Notes: generated by a model from the sequence alone, not told the origin. Positions 44,362-53,923 are shown, numbered from the stretch's first letter. The stretch: DNA of 64,000 nucleotides from Promethearchaeia archaeon (GCA_029856125.1 JAHQWJ010000080.1:90576-154575); one strand, 5' to 3'. Translations and numbers: made by a program.

Positions 44362-45177
44362 TTATATGTATAGTGACTTTCTCTTATCCTCAGTATCAAC
44401 AAACTGAAATGTGTTTAAATCTTTTTCCAATTGGTCTCTTTTATTTTGTAGATTTTTAGTTATATCCTCTATATTATCAAGTGAATATTTCTTTTTAATT
44501 GGTAAAGCAAACGATTTCTTAAGCATCTCCAAAAGTGTTATTGACGCCTTTAAATCAGTTATATCTTCATTCACCATAGCGATGTTATCTGTTTCTGCTA
44601 AAAGAACTATTCCGTCTAAATCAAACCGTGCTTTTGCTAGTGTAGGGATTAAACCATTAGCACCAATAATTACCCCTTTTTGAATCTTATCACAATTGGT
44701 TCTAGCCAGAAATTTCTGTAATAAATCTCGGTTTGTCGAACTTGCGTAAATTTTTGGAATTTTTGTATCGATTTTACGACTATTTACTGGGTATGCTCCT
44801 AGGGCTATTATCAACTTGACTTTACATTGAAATATAATTTCCGAAAGGAAATTTGAAATTCTATAGATACCTTTAGGTGTTAAACTCTGAGCGTCAGCAG
44901 TAATTAAAAAAATATCCCTTTTTTGTTCAGGATCTTTCCAAAATAAAATCTCTGCTTTAGGAGCGGATAGCATACTATCGTCCACTATAGCTCCCGCTGG
45001 ATAATCATCAAATATAAAATCCATTAAGTTTTTAGCGTCTAATTGTCCTATTAAAGAATCAATAGCAAATTTTCCGACATCGGCTATTCCTGGCATGCCT
45101 AAAATACATATTGGATCATTAAAATCTTCCTCGTTAAAATCAAAATGTTTAATTATTCTTATCCCAGACTCTGTCAT
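44362..45177 (-). CDS. PAC2-family proteasome assembly chaperone-like protein
   Basis: 271 residues. The PAC2 domain opens with CILGMPGIADVGKFAIDSLI and continues with FIFDDYPAGAIVDDSMLSAP, then KVKLIIALGAYPV and GVIIGANGLIPTLAKARFDL, the typical archaeal PbaA/PbaB-type layout. A coiled-coil tail follows (SLDNIEDITKNLQNKRDQLE). Archaeal relatives bind proteasome alpha subunits, sometimes through a C-terminal HbYX motif; this tail ends RKSLYI, not a clear HbYX. The neighbour rpoP is transcribed in the same direction after about 100 bases. Confidence 0.85.
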   Translation of the reverse strand: MTESGIRIIKHFDFNEEDFNDPICILGMPGIADVGKFAIDSLIGQLDAKNLMDFIFDDYPAGAIVDDSMLSAPKAEILFWKDPEQKRDIFLITADAQSLTPKGIYRISNFLSEIIFQCKVKLIIALGAYPVNSRKIDTKIPKIYASSTNRDLLQKFLARTNCDKIQKGVIIGANGLIPTLAKARFDLDGIVLLAETDNIAMVNEDITDLKASITLLEMLKKSFALPIKKKYSLDNIEDITKNLQNKRDQLEKDLNTFQFVDTEDKRKSLYI

Positions 45178-45379
45178 TTTTTTAGCTTAACTACTATTAT
45201 TATATGATATAATAAGAGTCTTTATTATGTCTTTAAAATTAATGTGTTATCCTAATAGACACACAATTTACCGTAAAAGTAATACATTCATAATATCACA
45301 AAAATTTTATTTTCTAATGTATCATTAAATATATCGGATTTCGTACCGACCATATTTAATTTTTTTTAATCATTTAGAA

Positions 45380-45973
45380 GTGACTGAGCTAAATTATGCA
45401 TGTCTGAAATGCGGGGCATGTTGCCACGAAATTGAATACAAAAAAAGGATCCCCTTGTACCCTGAAGAGGCGAATTTCTTAATTGAAATAGCCAAAAAAC
45501 GAGGAATAGCTTTAAAGATTATAGAAGACTTAGTTTTTCTTGATATGTTAAATAAAAAAATTTTAGTTGTGACATACAAAATATTATTCGAAAAAAAAAT
45601 TAATGGATGCCCTTTCTATGACGATAATTATGGTTGTACAGTTCACGATACAAAACCGTTAGCATGTAAAGCATATCCTTTGGCTTTAAAACAAGTAGAT
45701 GCTTTTAATTTTCAAATCAGAGTTGATCCATTATGTCATTATGTAATAAAGCACTATGATCTACTAAAAAATGCTAGTTTCTCAACTATGAAAGAAATTT
45801 TTAAAAACGAATATCCAAATGCACAAAACCATTTAATAAAAAATAAAAATTTAATGTTGAAAATTAAGCAACTTGAATTTGAAAAAAAAATTAAGATATC
45901 TAGACAAATAAGTATAAAGGACTTTAATAAATATTTGAAAGAGTGGGAAAGGGAAGAATTAACTACAAATTAA
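45380..45973 (+). CDS. YkgJ-family cysteine-cluster protein
   Basis: 197 residues with a CLKCGACC cluster at residues ~8-15, then CPFY, YGCTVHDTKPLACKAYPLAL and a late CHY, making a typical eight-cysteine metal or iron-sulfur site. GTG start. Relatives (UPF0153) are widespread and unassigned. It is followed after 14 bases by a PP-loop ThiI-like gene in the same direction, hinting at RNA modification or sulfur/iron chemistry, which is inference. Confidence 0.8.
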   Translation: MTELNYACLKCGACCHEIEYKKRIPLYPEEANFLIEIAKKRGIALKIIEDLVFLDMLNKKILVVTYKILFEKKINGCPFYDDNYGCTVHDTKPLACKAYPLALKQVDAFNFQIRVDPLCHYVIKHYDLLKNASFSTMKEIFKNEYPNAQNHLIKNKNLMLKIKQLEFEKKIKISRQISIKDFNKYLKEWEREELTTN

Positions 45974-45987
45974 GAATTGATCCTATT

Positions 45988-46623
45988 ATGAAAAAATTTA
46001 TATCTTTACTCTCAGGTGGTTTGGATAGCCCAATCGCAGCATACTTAATGATTAAAAAAGGTTTTACTCCTGCTTTTCTCTCGTTTTTAACTTCAGATGA
46101 TTACGAAGATTCTATGAAAAAAAAAGTTATAAAAATTGTAAAAATCTTATCAAAGTTTACAAACGATGAATTGAAAATATATTTCATTATCCACGATAAT
46201 AATTTAGACGTTTTTAAAGAATTTTGTGATAGAAAATTAACGTGTGTTTTATGTAAGCGATTAATGTTAAGAATAGCTAAGAAATTAGGAGAATTAAATC
46301 AAACTAATATAATAGTTACTGGTGACATTTTAGGAGAACAAGCAAGTCAAACTCTAGACAATTTATATGCCTATAACAACATTATCTCTGGTTGTGTAAT
46401 GTTAAGACCGTTAATAGGATGTGATAAACAAGAAGTAATCGATTTAAACAAGCAAATAGGGTCCTATAACGCCTCTTCAGAATCCTCAGCAGGATGCACT
46501 TTTAACCCTCAATACCCTGAAACTCATGCGAAACCTGGCGAAGTCCTCAATTCCGAAAAAAAAGTAAATATTGAGGCGTTGATAACGAAATCGATTAAGA
46601 ACGCAGAGATTTTAAAATTTTAA
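45988..46623 (+). CDS. thiI: ThiI-like PP-loop tRNA sulfurtransferase domain protein
   Basis: 211 residues from ATG 45988; frames further upstream overlap the previous gene and read into unlikely sequence. It has the ATP-binding PP-loop LLSGGLDSPIAAYLM and the family motif CVLCKRLML, followed by TGDILGEQASQT and a C-terminal RPLIGCDKQEVI region. Bacterial ThiI adds THUMP and rhodanese domains; here only the PP-loop domain is present. It probably makes 4-thiouridine or a related thio-modification together with a separate THUMP or sulfur carrier protein. It is convergent with the SWIM gene (12-base overlap of ends). Confidence 0.8.
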   Translation: MKKFISLLSGGLDSPIAAYLMIKKGFTPAFLSFLTSDDYEDSMKKKVIKIVKILSKFTNDELKIYFIIHDNNLDVFKEFCDRKLTCVLCKRLMLRIAKKLGELNQTNIIVTGDILGEQASQTLDNLYAYNNIISGCVMLRPLIGCDKQEVIDLNKQIGSYNASSESSAGCTFNPQYPETHAKPGEVLNSEKKVNIEALITKSIKNAEILKF

Positions 46624-47004
46624 ATCTAAATCATCAATAAATTCATTAAATTCATTATCTTCCAGTTCAGATTCTTTAAAATCAGGTAATTTCTCACAGA
46701 TTACTTGAGCTAATAAATGTTTACAAAACGGCCTTCTTCTTTGAATCACTACGGCTTTATAAAAGTCTTGACAAGAGCAGTATAATTTTGGATATATCAA
46801 ATATTCGTCATTTTCTCCCAAAGCTATCCAAACAACTCTCCTCGAAGGGTTAAAAGTATATTTTGTTATACCTCTTTTTATTACCTTTAAAACCTTGTTG
46901 ACTTTGTCAGGAAAATTGCTATCAATGAAATTCAACAATTCTTCATCAATAACGCCTTTCTTTTCAGCCATCAAAGATATATCAAATAATAAATCTTTTG
47001 ACAT
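46612..47004 (-). CDS. SWIM zinc-finger protein, Sws1/ZSWIM7-like
   Basis: 130 residues. The SWIM motif is YCSCQDFYKAVVIQRRRPFC followed by KHLLAQ, i.e. C-x-C-x(n)-C-x-H with ligands about residues 78, 80, 96 and 98. An upstream strand region (ALGENDEYLIYPKL) and length match Shu2/SWS1/ZSWIM7 proteins. Eukaryotic Sws1 works with Rad51 paralogues in homologous recombination, and SWIM-only proteins exist in archaea. No RadA gene is nearby. Confidence 0.72.
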   Translation of the reverse strand: MSKDLLFDISLMAEKKGVIDEELLNFIDSNFPDKVNKVLKVIKRGITKYTFNPSRRVVWIALGENDEYLIYPKLYCSCQDFYKAVVIQRRRPFCKHLLAQVICEKLPDFKESELEDNEFNEFIDDLDLKF

Positions 47005-47053
47005 TTGATTATCATATATTAATTATACTTGATAAATAAAAAGGATATTAAGA

Positions 47054-48349
47054 TTGAACCATATTTTATATTTTCCAACAAGATATTTCCCCGCTATTTC
47101 GGGTGCAGAATTTTACCTCCAAAGCATAGCAGAAATTATGAATTCGAAATACAATTATACGGTTGATGTTTGCACATCCACAGCAATAGATTTTAAAGGT
47201 TTAAGGCATGCTGAGGGTAAAACTATAAGCCCCGGAGATAAATATTATGATCGCATCAACAACTTAAAAATTTCACGTTATCCAATAAATTACAATATAA
47301 ATATTGATGAAAAACTTCACGCGATTAAAAATCTCTCATCTTATAGAATATTACAATTGTCAGATGAATGTTTGATAGAATTCTTAAAAAACGGACCGTA
47401 TTTGGATAGTTTGATTGAAAAAATGAAATTACCAACAAATTTTTCTCCCGATTTAATTCATACGACCTTTTTTCCCTACTTCAACTTATTAATTGCATTA
47501 ATGCTTGGGAAAATTCTAAATAAACCAACTGTTTGTACTCCTTTTTTCCATTTTTCAAATCCACGGTATCATAACAAACACCTTGTCGAAGCCCTTGAAA
47601 AATTTGACACTATAATCGCTTGTACGGCTTTAGAGAAAAAAGTGTTAACGAAAACACTAGGTATTTCAGAAAATAGAATAAAAATAATTTCAATGGGAGT
47701 AAATTTCAAGAAATTTAATCAATCTTCAGAACAAACCAAAAACGATTTTCGCTTTAAACGTAAATTTTTTAGAACAAATGAAAAAGACTATAAGATGGTA
47801 TTATTTTGTGGATATAAAAATTTTGAAAAAGGAGCTATCTCTATCTTAAAGACAATTCCTAATATCTTAAAAAAGTTCCCTCAAGTTTATTTTGTATTTA
47901 TCGGTCCTTCCACAATTGCTTTCAATAGAGAACTTTCTAAACTACGAAAGATAATCGAACCAAGGATAGTCAACTTAACTCCAGATAATTTAAAAGGATA
48001 TTACGATCCAATAAAAATAGCAGCGTTTAAGGAATCAGACATTTTTCTGATGCCAAGTAGAAGTGACGCTTACGGAATTGCCTATTTGGAAGCTTGGGCT
48101 TCAGGTAAGCCTGTTATTGGGGCGAATATAGGAGCGACCCCCGAAGTTATTAGTAATAATTTTGATGGGCTGCTTGTTGAATTTAACAATTATGAGGATA
48201 TTGCTAAAAAAGTAGTAACCCTCCTAAAAAACGAGCGTTTAAGTAACAAAATGGGACAAGAAGGTAAAAAAAAAGTACAAGAAAGCCTATCTTGGTATGA
48301 TGTAGCAAAAAAAACCCATCAAGTTTACATGGAACTAATTCATAACTGA
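47054..48349 (+). CDS. GT4-type glycosyltransferase
   Basis: 431 residues with a GT-B fold. The start (TTG 47054) gives LYFPTRYFPAISGAEFYL, the acceptor-side motif with GAE; a linker with ISMGVNFKKF follows. The donor-binding half contains LFCGYKNFEKGAISILKT and the EX7E segment SRSDAYGIAYLEAWASGKPV. It transfers a sugar from a nucleotide-activated donor, perhaps in surface glycan or glycolipid synthesis. It is one base from the next gene, so they are coupled. Confidence 0.85.
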   Translation: MNHILYFPTRYFPAISGAEFYLQSIAEIMNSKYNYTVDVCTSTAIDFKGLRHAEGKTISPGDKYYDRINNLKISRYPINYNINIDEKLHAIKNLSSYRILQLSDECLIEFLKNGPYLDSLIEKMKLPTNFSPDLIHTTFFPYFNLLIALMLGKILNKPTVCTPFFHFSNPRYHNKHLVEALEKFDTIIACTALEKKVLTKTLGISENRIKIISMGVNFKKFNQSSEQTKNDFRFKRKFFRTNEKDYKMVLFCGYKNFEKGAISILKTIPNILKKFPQVYFVFIGPSTIAFNRELSKLRKIIEPRIVNLTPDNLKGYYDPIKIAAFKESDIFLMPSRSDAYGIAYLEAWASGKPVIGANIGATPEVISNNFDGLLVEFNNYEDIAKKVVTLLKNERLSNKMGQEGKKKVQESLSWYDVAKKTHQVYMELIHN

Positions 48350-48350
48350 G

Positions 48351-49580
48351 ATGAACAAATTGAAAAAATTATCAGGAAATCCCCATTTGATAAAAAAAGA
48401 TGGGAAGTTATTGATTGGTGGTATAGAAGCAAGTGAAATTTTAAAAAACGCACGCACACCGTTAATGATTTTTTTTGCAAAAAGAGTAAAAAACAATATT
48501 AACTCTTTTTGTCGAGCATTCCAGTCAGTGTTTGATAACTTCCAGTGTTTCTATTCATTCAAAGCTAATTATCTGCCCGATATATGCAGAATTGTCCTAT
48601 CGGAAGGTGTAGGTGCTGAACTAATTGGACTACCTGAATTAAAATTAGCTTTAAAGCTACAATTTCCATCAGAAAAAATTATTGTGGGTGGCCCGTATTT
48701 ACCCCAAGAACTTATTGAAAAATGCATCTTGGAGAATATTAAGGAAATCGTCGTATACGACTTGAACGATGTAAATCTAATCGATTTCATTGCTAAAAAG
48801 CATAAAAAAGTTCAAGAAATTTGCCTGAGATTAAATAGTCAGAAGTTTGGAAGCAAGTTAGGAATTGACCTTGATGAATTCGAGCTTACGCTACTAAAAA
48901 AAATTAAAAATGAATATAAGAATGTAAAAATAACAACTGTATTATCTCACTATTCTACTCAAATGAATAACTTTGAGCAATTTAAGCAAAATTTAATCAA
49001 TGTGCTGGAAAAAATTAAAATTTTAGTAAGGGCAGGAGTAAGAATAGAAAACATAAATTTAGGAGGCGGGTTTCCTGAAGCAGCTATTATGCCCGAACTC
49101 CAATTGATTGAGATAGCTAAAAAAATAAAATTAATTTTAACTAATTTTGACATCAAATTTGAAAACATCTATTTTGAACCAGGACGTTATTTTGTTGGGG
49201 ATGCTGGGATATTTATAGCAAAAGTTATAAGGGTATATAAAGATAGATGGATTTTCTTAAATATTGGTAATCATATATGTCCCAAGTTCGCTAAAGCTTC
49301 TTTAAGATTTTACAATATAACTCGAATAAATGACCCTCATAAATACAAAGCCTCTATCGCTGGAATTGTACCCACCGATCAAGATGTCTTAGCTAAAAAT
49401 TACTTTTTCACAAAAAAATTAGAAGAAGGAGATTTTGTAATGATTACTAACGTTGGGGCATATTGTTTAACCTTTTCAAATCGATTCCCTTATCTTCTCC
49501 CCGAAATATCTCTAATAGAAGATGGAAATATCACTCAAATTTTCGATCCACTCGTACACCACGATTTTTCTTTAAATTAA
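48351..49580 (+). CDS. PLP-dependent decarboxylase, fold type III (DAP/ornithine decarboxylase group)
   Basis: 409 residues. The PLP-binding lysine sits in CFYSFKANYLPDI (~residue 70), the phosphate-binding glycine motif is NLGGGFPEA and the C-terminal region has EPGRYFVGDAGIFIAK. Most like diaminopimelate (LysA) or arginine/ornithine decarboxylases, but the specificity helix residues are not clear. Being next to a glycosyltransferase suggests a role in polyamine- or amino-sugar-like surface chemistry instead of lysine synthesis; this is inference. Confidence 0.72.
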   Translation: MNKLKKLSGNPHLIKKDGKLLIGGIEASEILKNARTPLMIFFAKRVKNNINSFCRAFQSVFDNFQCFYSFKANYLPDICRIVLSEGVGAELIGLPELKLALKLQFPSEKIIVGGPYLPQELIEKCILENIKEIVVYDLNDVNLIDFIAKKHKKVQEICLRLNSQKFGSKLGIDLDEFELTLLKKIKNEYKNVKITTVLSHYSTQMNNFEQFKQNLINVLEKIKILVRAGVRIENINLGGGFPEAAIMPELQLIEIAKKIKLILTNFDIKFENIYFEPGRYFVGDAGIFIAKVIRVYKDRWIFLNIGNHICPKFAKASLRFYNITRINDPHKYKASIAGIVPTDQDVLAKNYFFTKKLEEGDFVMITNVGAYCLTFSNRFPYLLPEISLIEDGNITQIFDPLVHHDFSLN

Positions 49581-49683
49581 AGCAATATTTCTTGATGTGT
49601 GCGTAATATGTGAATATTATATTCATTCTAATTTTTTATTTATATTATTTCTATAACGAAAATATAACAAAGCGTCGTTTTAA

Positions 49684-50796
49684 ATGGAATCTCTAATAAG
49701 GAATGCTAAAAAAAGAGAAGTAGTAAGACCAGCCCGAGAAAATTTTGGCTACGCGAATATAAAAATCGTTGGATGCGGGGGAGCCGGTAACAATACTGTC
49801 AATAGGTTAATGAAAATAGGAATTCGAGGGGCAAAATGTGTGGCTGTAAATACAGATCTTCAACATTTAGAAAGTGTGGAATCTCACATAAAATTGTTAA
49901 TTGGAAAAAATTTAACAAGGGGATTAGGTGCTGGAGGTAATCCAGACGTAGGAAGGGCAGCTGCAGAAGAGTCTCGTGAAGATTTAACTAAAATACTTAG
50001 AGAATCTAACTTAGTTTTTATAACTTGCGGAGAAGGGGGTGGGACGGGAACCGGTAGTGCGCCTATTGTAGCAGAAATAGCCAAACTTGAAGGGGCTATA
50101 GTCGTTGGAGTAGTTACTTTACCTTTTGAAACCGAAATTGGACGCATTAATAAAGCACAAATCGGTCTTAACGAATTAAAAAAATATGCCGACACATTAG
50201 TGGTAATAGATAATAACCGCCTTTTAGATATAGCACCAGACCTACCCATTATCGAGGCGTTTAGCGTTGCAGACGAAGTATTAGCAACTATGGTCAAAGG
50301 AATAACTGAAACGATTTCGCTCCCATCACTGATTAACTTAGATTTTGCCGATGTTAGAACCATTTTAAGTACTGGAGGGGTTGCTATAGTCGGAGTAGGA
50401 GAGTCTGGTGACAAAAATAATCGTGTAGAAGACGCTATTGAAGATGCTCTCAATTCACCGCTGTTAGACGTATCTATTGACGGTGCAAAAGGAGCTCTGA
50501 TTCATATATGTGGAGGAAACGATATGACTTTAGCCGAAGCAAATTCAGTTGCAAAGAAAATTTCCGAAAAGATGGATGTAAACAATGCTATGGTTATTTG
50601 GGGTGCTCGTGTAAACGACGAATATGACGGCTACCTAAGGGTTATGCTCCTTATTACAGGTATAAAATCACCACAGATTTTTGGAAAAAAAATCTCAAAT
50701 ATTTCTTCTTTTAAAGAAAATGTTTTACCTAAGAATCTTAACGAAAGCAAACTTTCTAACGATATCCTAAATATCAGAGAGCTCTCTATGGACTGA
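49684..50796 (+). CDS. ftsZ: FtsZ cell-division GTPase
   Basis: 370 residues. The N-terminal GCGGAGNNTVNRL, the tubulin signature GGGTGTGSAPIVAEIA (residues ~118-133), the T7 synergy loop NLDFADVRTIL and the C-terminal domain with WGARVNDEYDGYLRVML are all present. The tail after residue ~340 is divergent and ends INIRELSMD without a clear membrane or ZapA-type anchor. It polymerises into the division ring; no SepF or other partner gene is in view. Transcribed from its own region. Confidence 0.96.
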   Translation: MESLIRNAKKREVVRPARENFGYANIKIVGCGGAGNNTVNRLMKIGIRGAKCVAVNTDLQHLESVESHIKLLIGKNLTRGLGAGGNPDVGRAAAEESREDLTKILRESNLVFITCGEGGGTGTGSAPIVAEIAKLEGAIVVGVVTLPFETEIGRINKAQIGLNELKKYADTLVVIDNNRLLDIAPDLPIIEAFSVADEVLATMVKGITETISLPSLINLDFADVRTILSTGGVAIVGVGESGDKNNRVEDAIEDALNSPLLDVSIDGAKGALIHICGGNDMTLAEANSVAKKISEKMDVNNAMVIWGARVNDEYDGYLRVMLLITGIKSPQIFGKKISNISSFKENVLPKNLNESKLSNDILNIRELSMD

Positions 50797-50842
50797 AATA
50801 TTTTTTCTCCTCCTTTTTAAATCTCTTTCTAAAAACAATTAT

Positions 50843-51199
50843 ATGAATGATAAATTCAGCGTAAAAACTCAAAACGAAGTTAATTCAATTTTAGAGAGAT
50901 TAGACGGGTGGAAAAACTTGTTTTTTTTTGAAGTGAAGTATTTTTATGAAGGGTGGGCGATCTATATGAGAGAGAAGAACACATATCCAAGAAGCCTTGT
51001 GATATTTAAATCGTATTCTGACGATTATTACTCTATTAAAAGTTTTGAAATTCATTTCAGTGAAAAAAAGGAAACTTATCAAGAGCTTTATATTAATGAG
51101 AAGATTGACACGGTCCAGCAACTACAATCTGAAATTAAAGAAATTATATACGGGAAAGATATTTTAGATTCAATTACAAAATTAAATTTAAATACTTAA
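50843..51199 (+). CDS. hypothetical protein downstream of ftsZ
   Basis: 118 residues, not recognised. Alternating strands such as GWAIYMREKNTYPRSLVIFK and a short helical tail. Acidic and lysine-rich, no cysteines. It is the only gene between ftsZ and the convergent Pno1-like gene. A link to FtsZ is only positional. Confidence 0.4.
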   Translation: MNDKFSVKTQNEVNSILERLDGWKNLFFFEVKYFYEGWAIYMREKNTYPRSLVIFKSYSDDYYSIKSFEIHFSEKKETYQELYINEKIDTVQQLQSEIKEIIYGKDILDSITKLNLNT

Positions 51200-51216
51200 A
51201 TTTGGACGATTTAATC

Positions 51217-51774
51217 TTAAAATTGAGGTTTGTACATTTTTCGGAATTCTTCTTTCTTCTTATCGTTATATTTATCTTCTAAATATCTCAGTACAGAGTG
51301 GTGAGGCATTCCACTTAACAACATATTTACTGCCTTTCTCGATATTTGTAGATTGTCATAGTCAGATATAATCGAAACTGTTTTTCCATAAACAGAAACA
51401 TAACTCTCAGCAAACCTTTCTATAGCCCTTCTCATCTCACCATTTCTACCAATAATTCTACCTTTTAATCTTTTTATTTTCTTCTCAGATTTTCCTAACA
51501 AATCGTATAAATTAAAAACTTCTATGTCAAAAGTCTCATCTAATAACTTCATAGCTTTTGTTGGATTAAATCCTCTATTGATAGCGTTCAAAATTTTTTC
51601 AGCAATAAATGTATTAAGGACCCCGTAGTTCGGGTGTTCAATTACAGGTTTTACTTCGCAATCTCCCGTTTTGCTGTCTAAATTAATCTGTACTCCCAAA
51701 GCATCTTCTAAATCTTTTTTCGTTTCACCGTTTTTTCCGATTAGTACAGCAATTCGATTTTGTCCTATTTTCAT
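51217..51774 (-). CDS. Pno1/Dim2-like KH-domain RNA-binding protein
   Basis: 185 residues with two KH-like repeats. The first contains IAVLIGKNGETKKDLEDALG; the second GRIIGRNGEMRRAIERFAES with the classic GxxG loop. It is an archaeal homologue of Pno1/Dim2, which binds the 3' end region of small-subunit pre-rRNA and recruits maturation factors. It is the last gene of the cluster with RIO1, another small-subunit maturation factor, separated by 50 bases. Confidence 0.88.
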   Translation of the reverse strand: MKIGQNRIAVLIGKNGETKKDLEDALGVQINLDSKTGDCEVKPVIEHPNYGVLNTFIAEKILNAINRGFNPTKAMKLLDETFDIEVFNLYDLLGKSEKKIKRLKGRIIGRNGEMRRAIERFAESYVSVYGKTVSIISDYDNLQISRKAVNMLLSGMPHHSVLRYLEDKYNDKKKEEFRKMYKPQF

Positions 51775-51824
51775 GTTCCTAATTTAAATTATATGTTTTC
51801 AACAACATATATTTATTCTTTTAT

Positions 51825-52685
51825 CTATTCTAAGTTTATAACTTCATAGTAAAAGTCTTCTCGATTTGGTACTTCTACTCCTATCGTCTCAAAATAATTA
51901 AAAATATTTGTGATGTCCCTTACCAACAATATTTCTGCTTTTGGATGATGTATTGTTACTGCTTGCGATATGTCAATTATTACCGGTTTTTGATTGTGGT
52001 ATAATATATTAAATTCAGATAAATCTCCATGTACTAAAGCAGCTTTTTGATATAGATTTTTAATAAAATAGAGGACTTCGTTTAATAATTTAATAGGTTT
52101 TTTAGGAGATCTAATATCTTTGAGTTTGGGTGCTGGAATCGAGCCGAAACCGATGTAATCCATTATTAAAATATTATTTTTTATATGAAGCGGTTCAGGT
52201 ACATTTAGACCCACTTTGTAAGCTCTTTTAAGATTTTTAAACTCTTTGCTCGCCCATAGATATATTATTTTAGAAACATTATTTGGTATTCTTTTAAACC
52301 GAGGATCTCCGATAATGTAATTTCTCATCCATTTTGAAGTATTTGTATCAATTTTATATATTTTTACCGCGTATTCTTTATTATTTTGACCATAAGCAAG
52401 ATACACATTAGCTTCTTTACCCGCGGAAATTATCCCTTCGATACGGCTTAAAATTCCAGATTTTAATATTTTACTAACTTGCAAATACATTCTTTCATCA
52501 AAAACAGAATCCACAGTGGCTCGTTTCTTTGTTTGATCGATTTTTTTAACGCGTTTTGAATCAATCCGCTTTTTCACTAAATCGTCTATATTTTTATCAA
52601 AGATCTCTTCCTTATTATTGCTATTAACCTGATTATCGAGTTCCTCTTCTTCACTCTGCCCCTCTTCGGTATTACGTTTTCCCAA
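51825..52685 (-). CDS. rio1: RIO1-type atypical protein kinase
   Basis: 286 residues. An acidic N-terminal tail precedes the kinase core. The nucleotide loop is GIISAGKEANVYLAYG (RIO1-specific STGKEA-like), the catalytic loop is ALVHGDLSEFNILYH and the metal-binding motif DISQAVTI corresponds to I-D-x-x-Q. RIO kinases act in the final maturation of the small ribosomal subunit. The start codon follows directly on the stop of nmd3 (1 base). Confidence 0.95.
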   Translation of the reverse strand: MGKRNTEEGQSEEEELDNQVNSNNKEEIFDKNIDDLVKKRIDSKRVKKIDQTKKRATVDSVFDERMYLQVSKILKSGILSRIEGIISAGKEANVYLAYGQNNKEYAVKIYKIDTNTSKWMRNYIIGDPRFKRIPNNVSKIIYLWASKEFKNLKRAYKVGLNVPEPLHIKNNILIMDYIGFGSIPAPKLKDIRSPKKPIKLLNEVLYFIKNLYQKAALVHGDLSEFNILYHNQKPVIIDISQAVTIHHPKAEILLVRDITNIFNYFETIGVEVPNREDFYYEVINLE

Positions 52686-53606
52686 TTAATCCCCCTCCTT
52701 AATAGGAATTAAAGATATTTTATTCTTAAAAAAAAAAGTAAAGTTCTTAACATGCTTAGAACTGTTTTCATCTCTTAGTACGACCTTATTCTTAGTGATA
52801 TTTTCAACTACATATGTGACTTTATTGATTATAACAGCGTCGTTTTTCTTAAATGGTAAAAATTTTATAAGGGCTTTTAACCTATAAATTCCTCTTCCTT
52901 TTTGAGAATCTCTGCCCACTAACTTTTTTGTTCGATTTAAAATAAAGGTAAAATTCGCTCTCATATGTGATATAATTCGGTTCATCAACTCATTTGTACT
53001 TAAATAGAGATCCACACCAAGATTTTGATCTTCTATTTTTGAAATATACTGAGTCTTATTTTTAGCAAAAAGGTTTTCAACGAAAAACGATATCTGACTT
53101 AAAGCTTCTTTAATAACTCCAAATTGAGACTTATCGGTCACCCTCAATTGGAGGATCGAAATGTAATACATTCCTGCTCTTAAGTTAGTACAATTTTTAC
53201 ATAAATCATAATCAATGTTCAATTTTAGGGTATGTTGATGTGAAATCTTTTGATCTTCCCTTAATTTTCCCAATATCGTAACATCCATAGAAGTTAATAA
53301 ATCTCGCGAAGAGTATACGAGCGTATCGAATGAGAAAGAGAATAATATCATATCTTGTTTTACATAACTTTTTAATAAAAAGCGAATTAATGCTGCTTCA
53401 ATGATTTTGAACAAATCTTTATTTTCAGAATCTATCCAATCCTCTTTTTTAGCGTAATTTTGGCAATCAATACATAACTTAAATCTATAATTATTAGGCA
53501 ACTCAAATAATGGATTTTCCTTTAAATAACAGTTAAGACACATTCCAAAGTGAGGTGCAAATTCATCGATTACTTTACCGCATATAGCACAAAATCTGTG
53601 AGGCAT
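52686..53606 (-). CDS. nmd3: NMD3-like ribosome-associated protein
   Basis: 306 residues. Zinc knuckles near the start: CAICGK ... CLNCYL (residues ~6-27) and CIDCQNY (~46-52), plus later CKNC. The middle domain has DVTILGKLREDQKISHQHTL. This matches archaeal NMD3, homologous to the eukaryotic 60S export adaptor, shorter than eukaryotic forms. It overlaps the DUF424 gene by one base. The mature role in archaea is not established. Confidence 0.88.
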   Translation of the reverse strand: MPHRFCAICGKVIDEFAPHFGMCLNCYLKENPLFELPNNYRFKLCIDCQNYAKKEDWIDSENKDLFKIIEAALIRFLLKSYVKQDMILFSFSFDTLVYSSRDLLTSMDVTILGKLREDQKISHQHTLKLNIDYDLCKNCTNLRAGMYYISILQLRVTDKSQFGVIKEALSQISFFVENLFAKNKTQYISKIEDQNLGVDLYLSTNELMNRIISHMRANFTFILNRTKKLVGRDSQKGRGIYRLKALIKFLPFKKNDAVIINKVTYVVENITKNKVVLRDENSSKHVKNFTFFFKNKISLIPIKEGD

Positions 53607-53902
53607 TAAAACATCATTTTCATAGCCATTGGAATATTATTTATTTTTCTAACTCCTTCTTTGGGAAGTATTTTCTGAACTATAGCCATGTTTGTTATAT
53701 TTTCTCCAACGATATTAAAGTATGCCGCTTCTCTTAATATTTCAATCGCCTTGTCGATAGCTAGAAGATCTCCTCCAAAAAAAGTAGAAGCGATCTCAAG
53801 TCTTAAATTACCTTCGGTAAAAATTTGATTTAATAAAGCTTCGTCGCAACAAGCGATTGTTTCCATGTCGTTATGTCTATGGATTTTAAGATATACTTTC
53901 AT
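53606..53902 (-). CDS. DUF424 family protein
   Basis: 98 residues. The start VYLKIHRHNDMETIACCDEA, then LLNQIFTEGNLRLEIASTFF and the helix AIEILREAAYFNIVGE followed by LPKEGVRKI, match DUF424, an archaeal family usually found between aIF2-beta and NMD3, as here. The function is unknown; the setting points to translation initiation or ribosome assembly. Confidence 0.85.
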   Translation of the reverse strand: MKVYLKIHRHNDMETIACCDEALLNQIFTEGNLRLEIASTFFGGDLLAIDKAIEILREAAYFNIVGENITNMAIVQKILPKEGVRKINNIPMAMKMMF

Positions 53903-53923
53903 TTTACACTCATTAACAGATAG

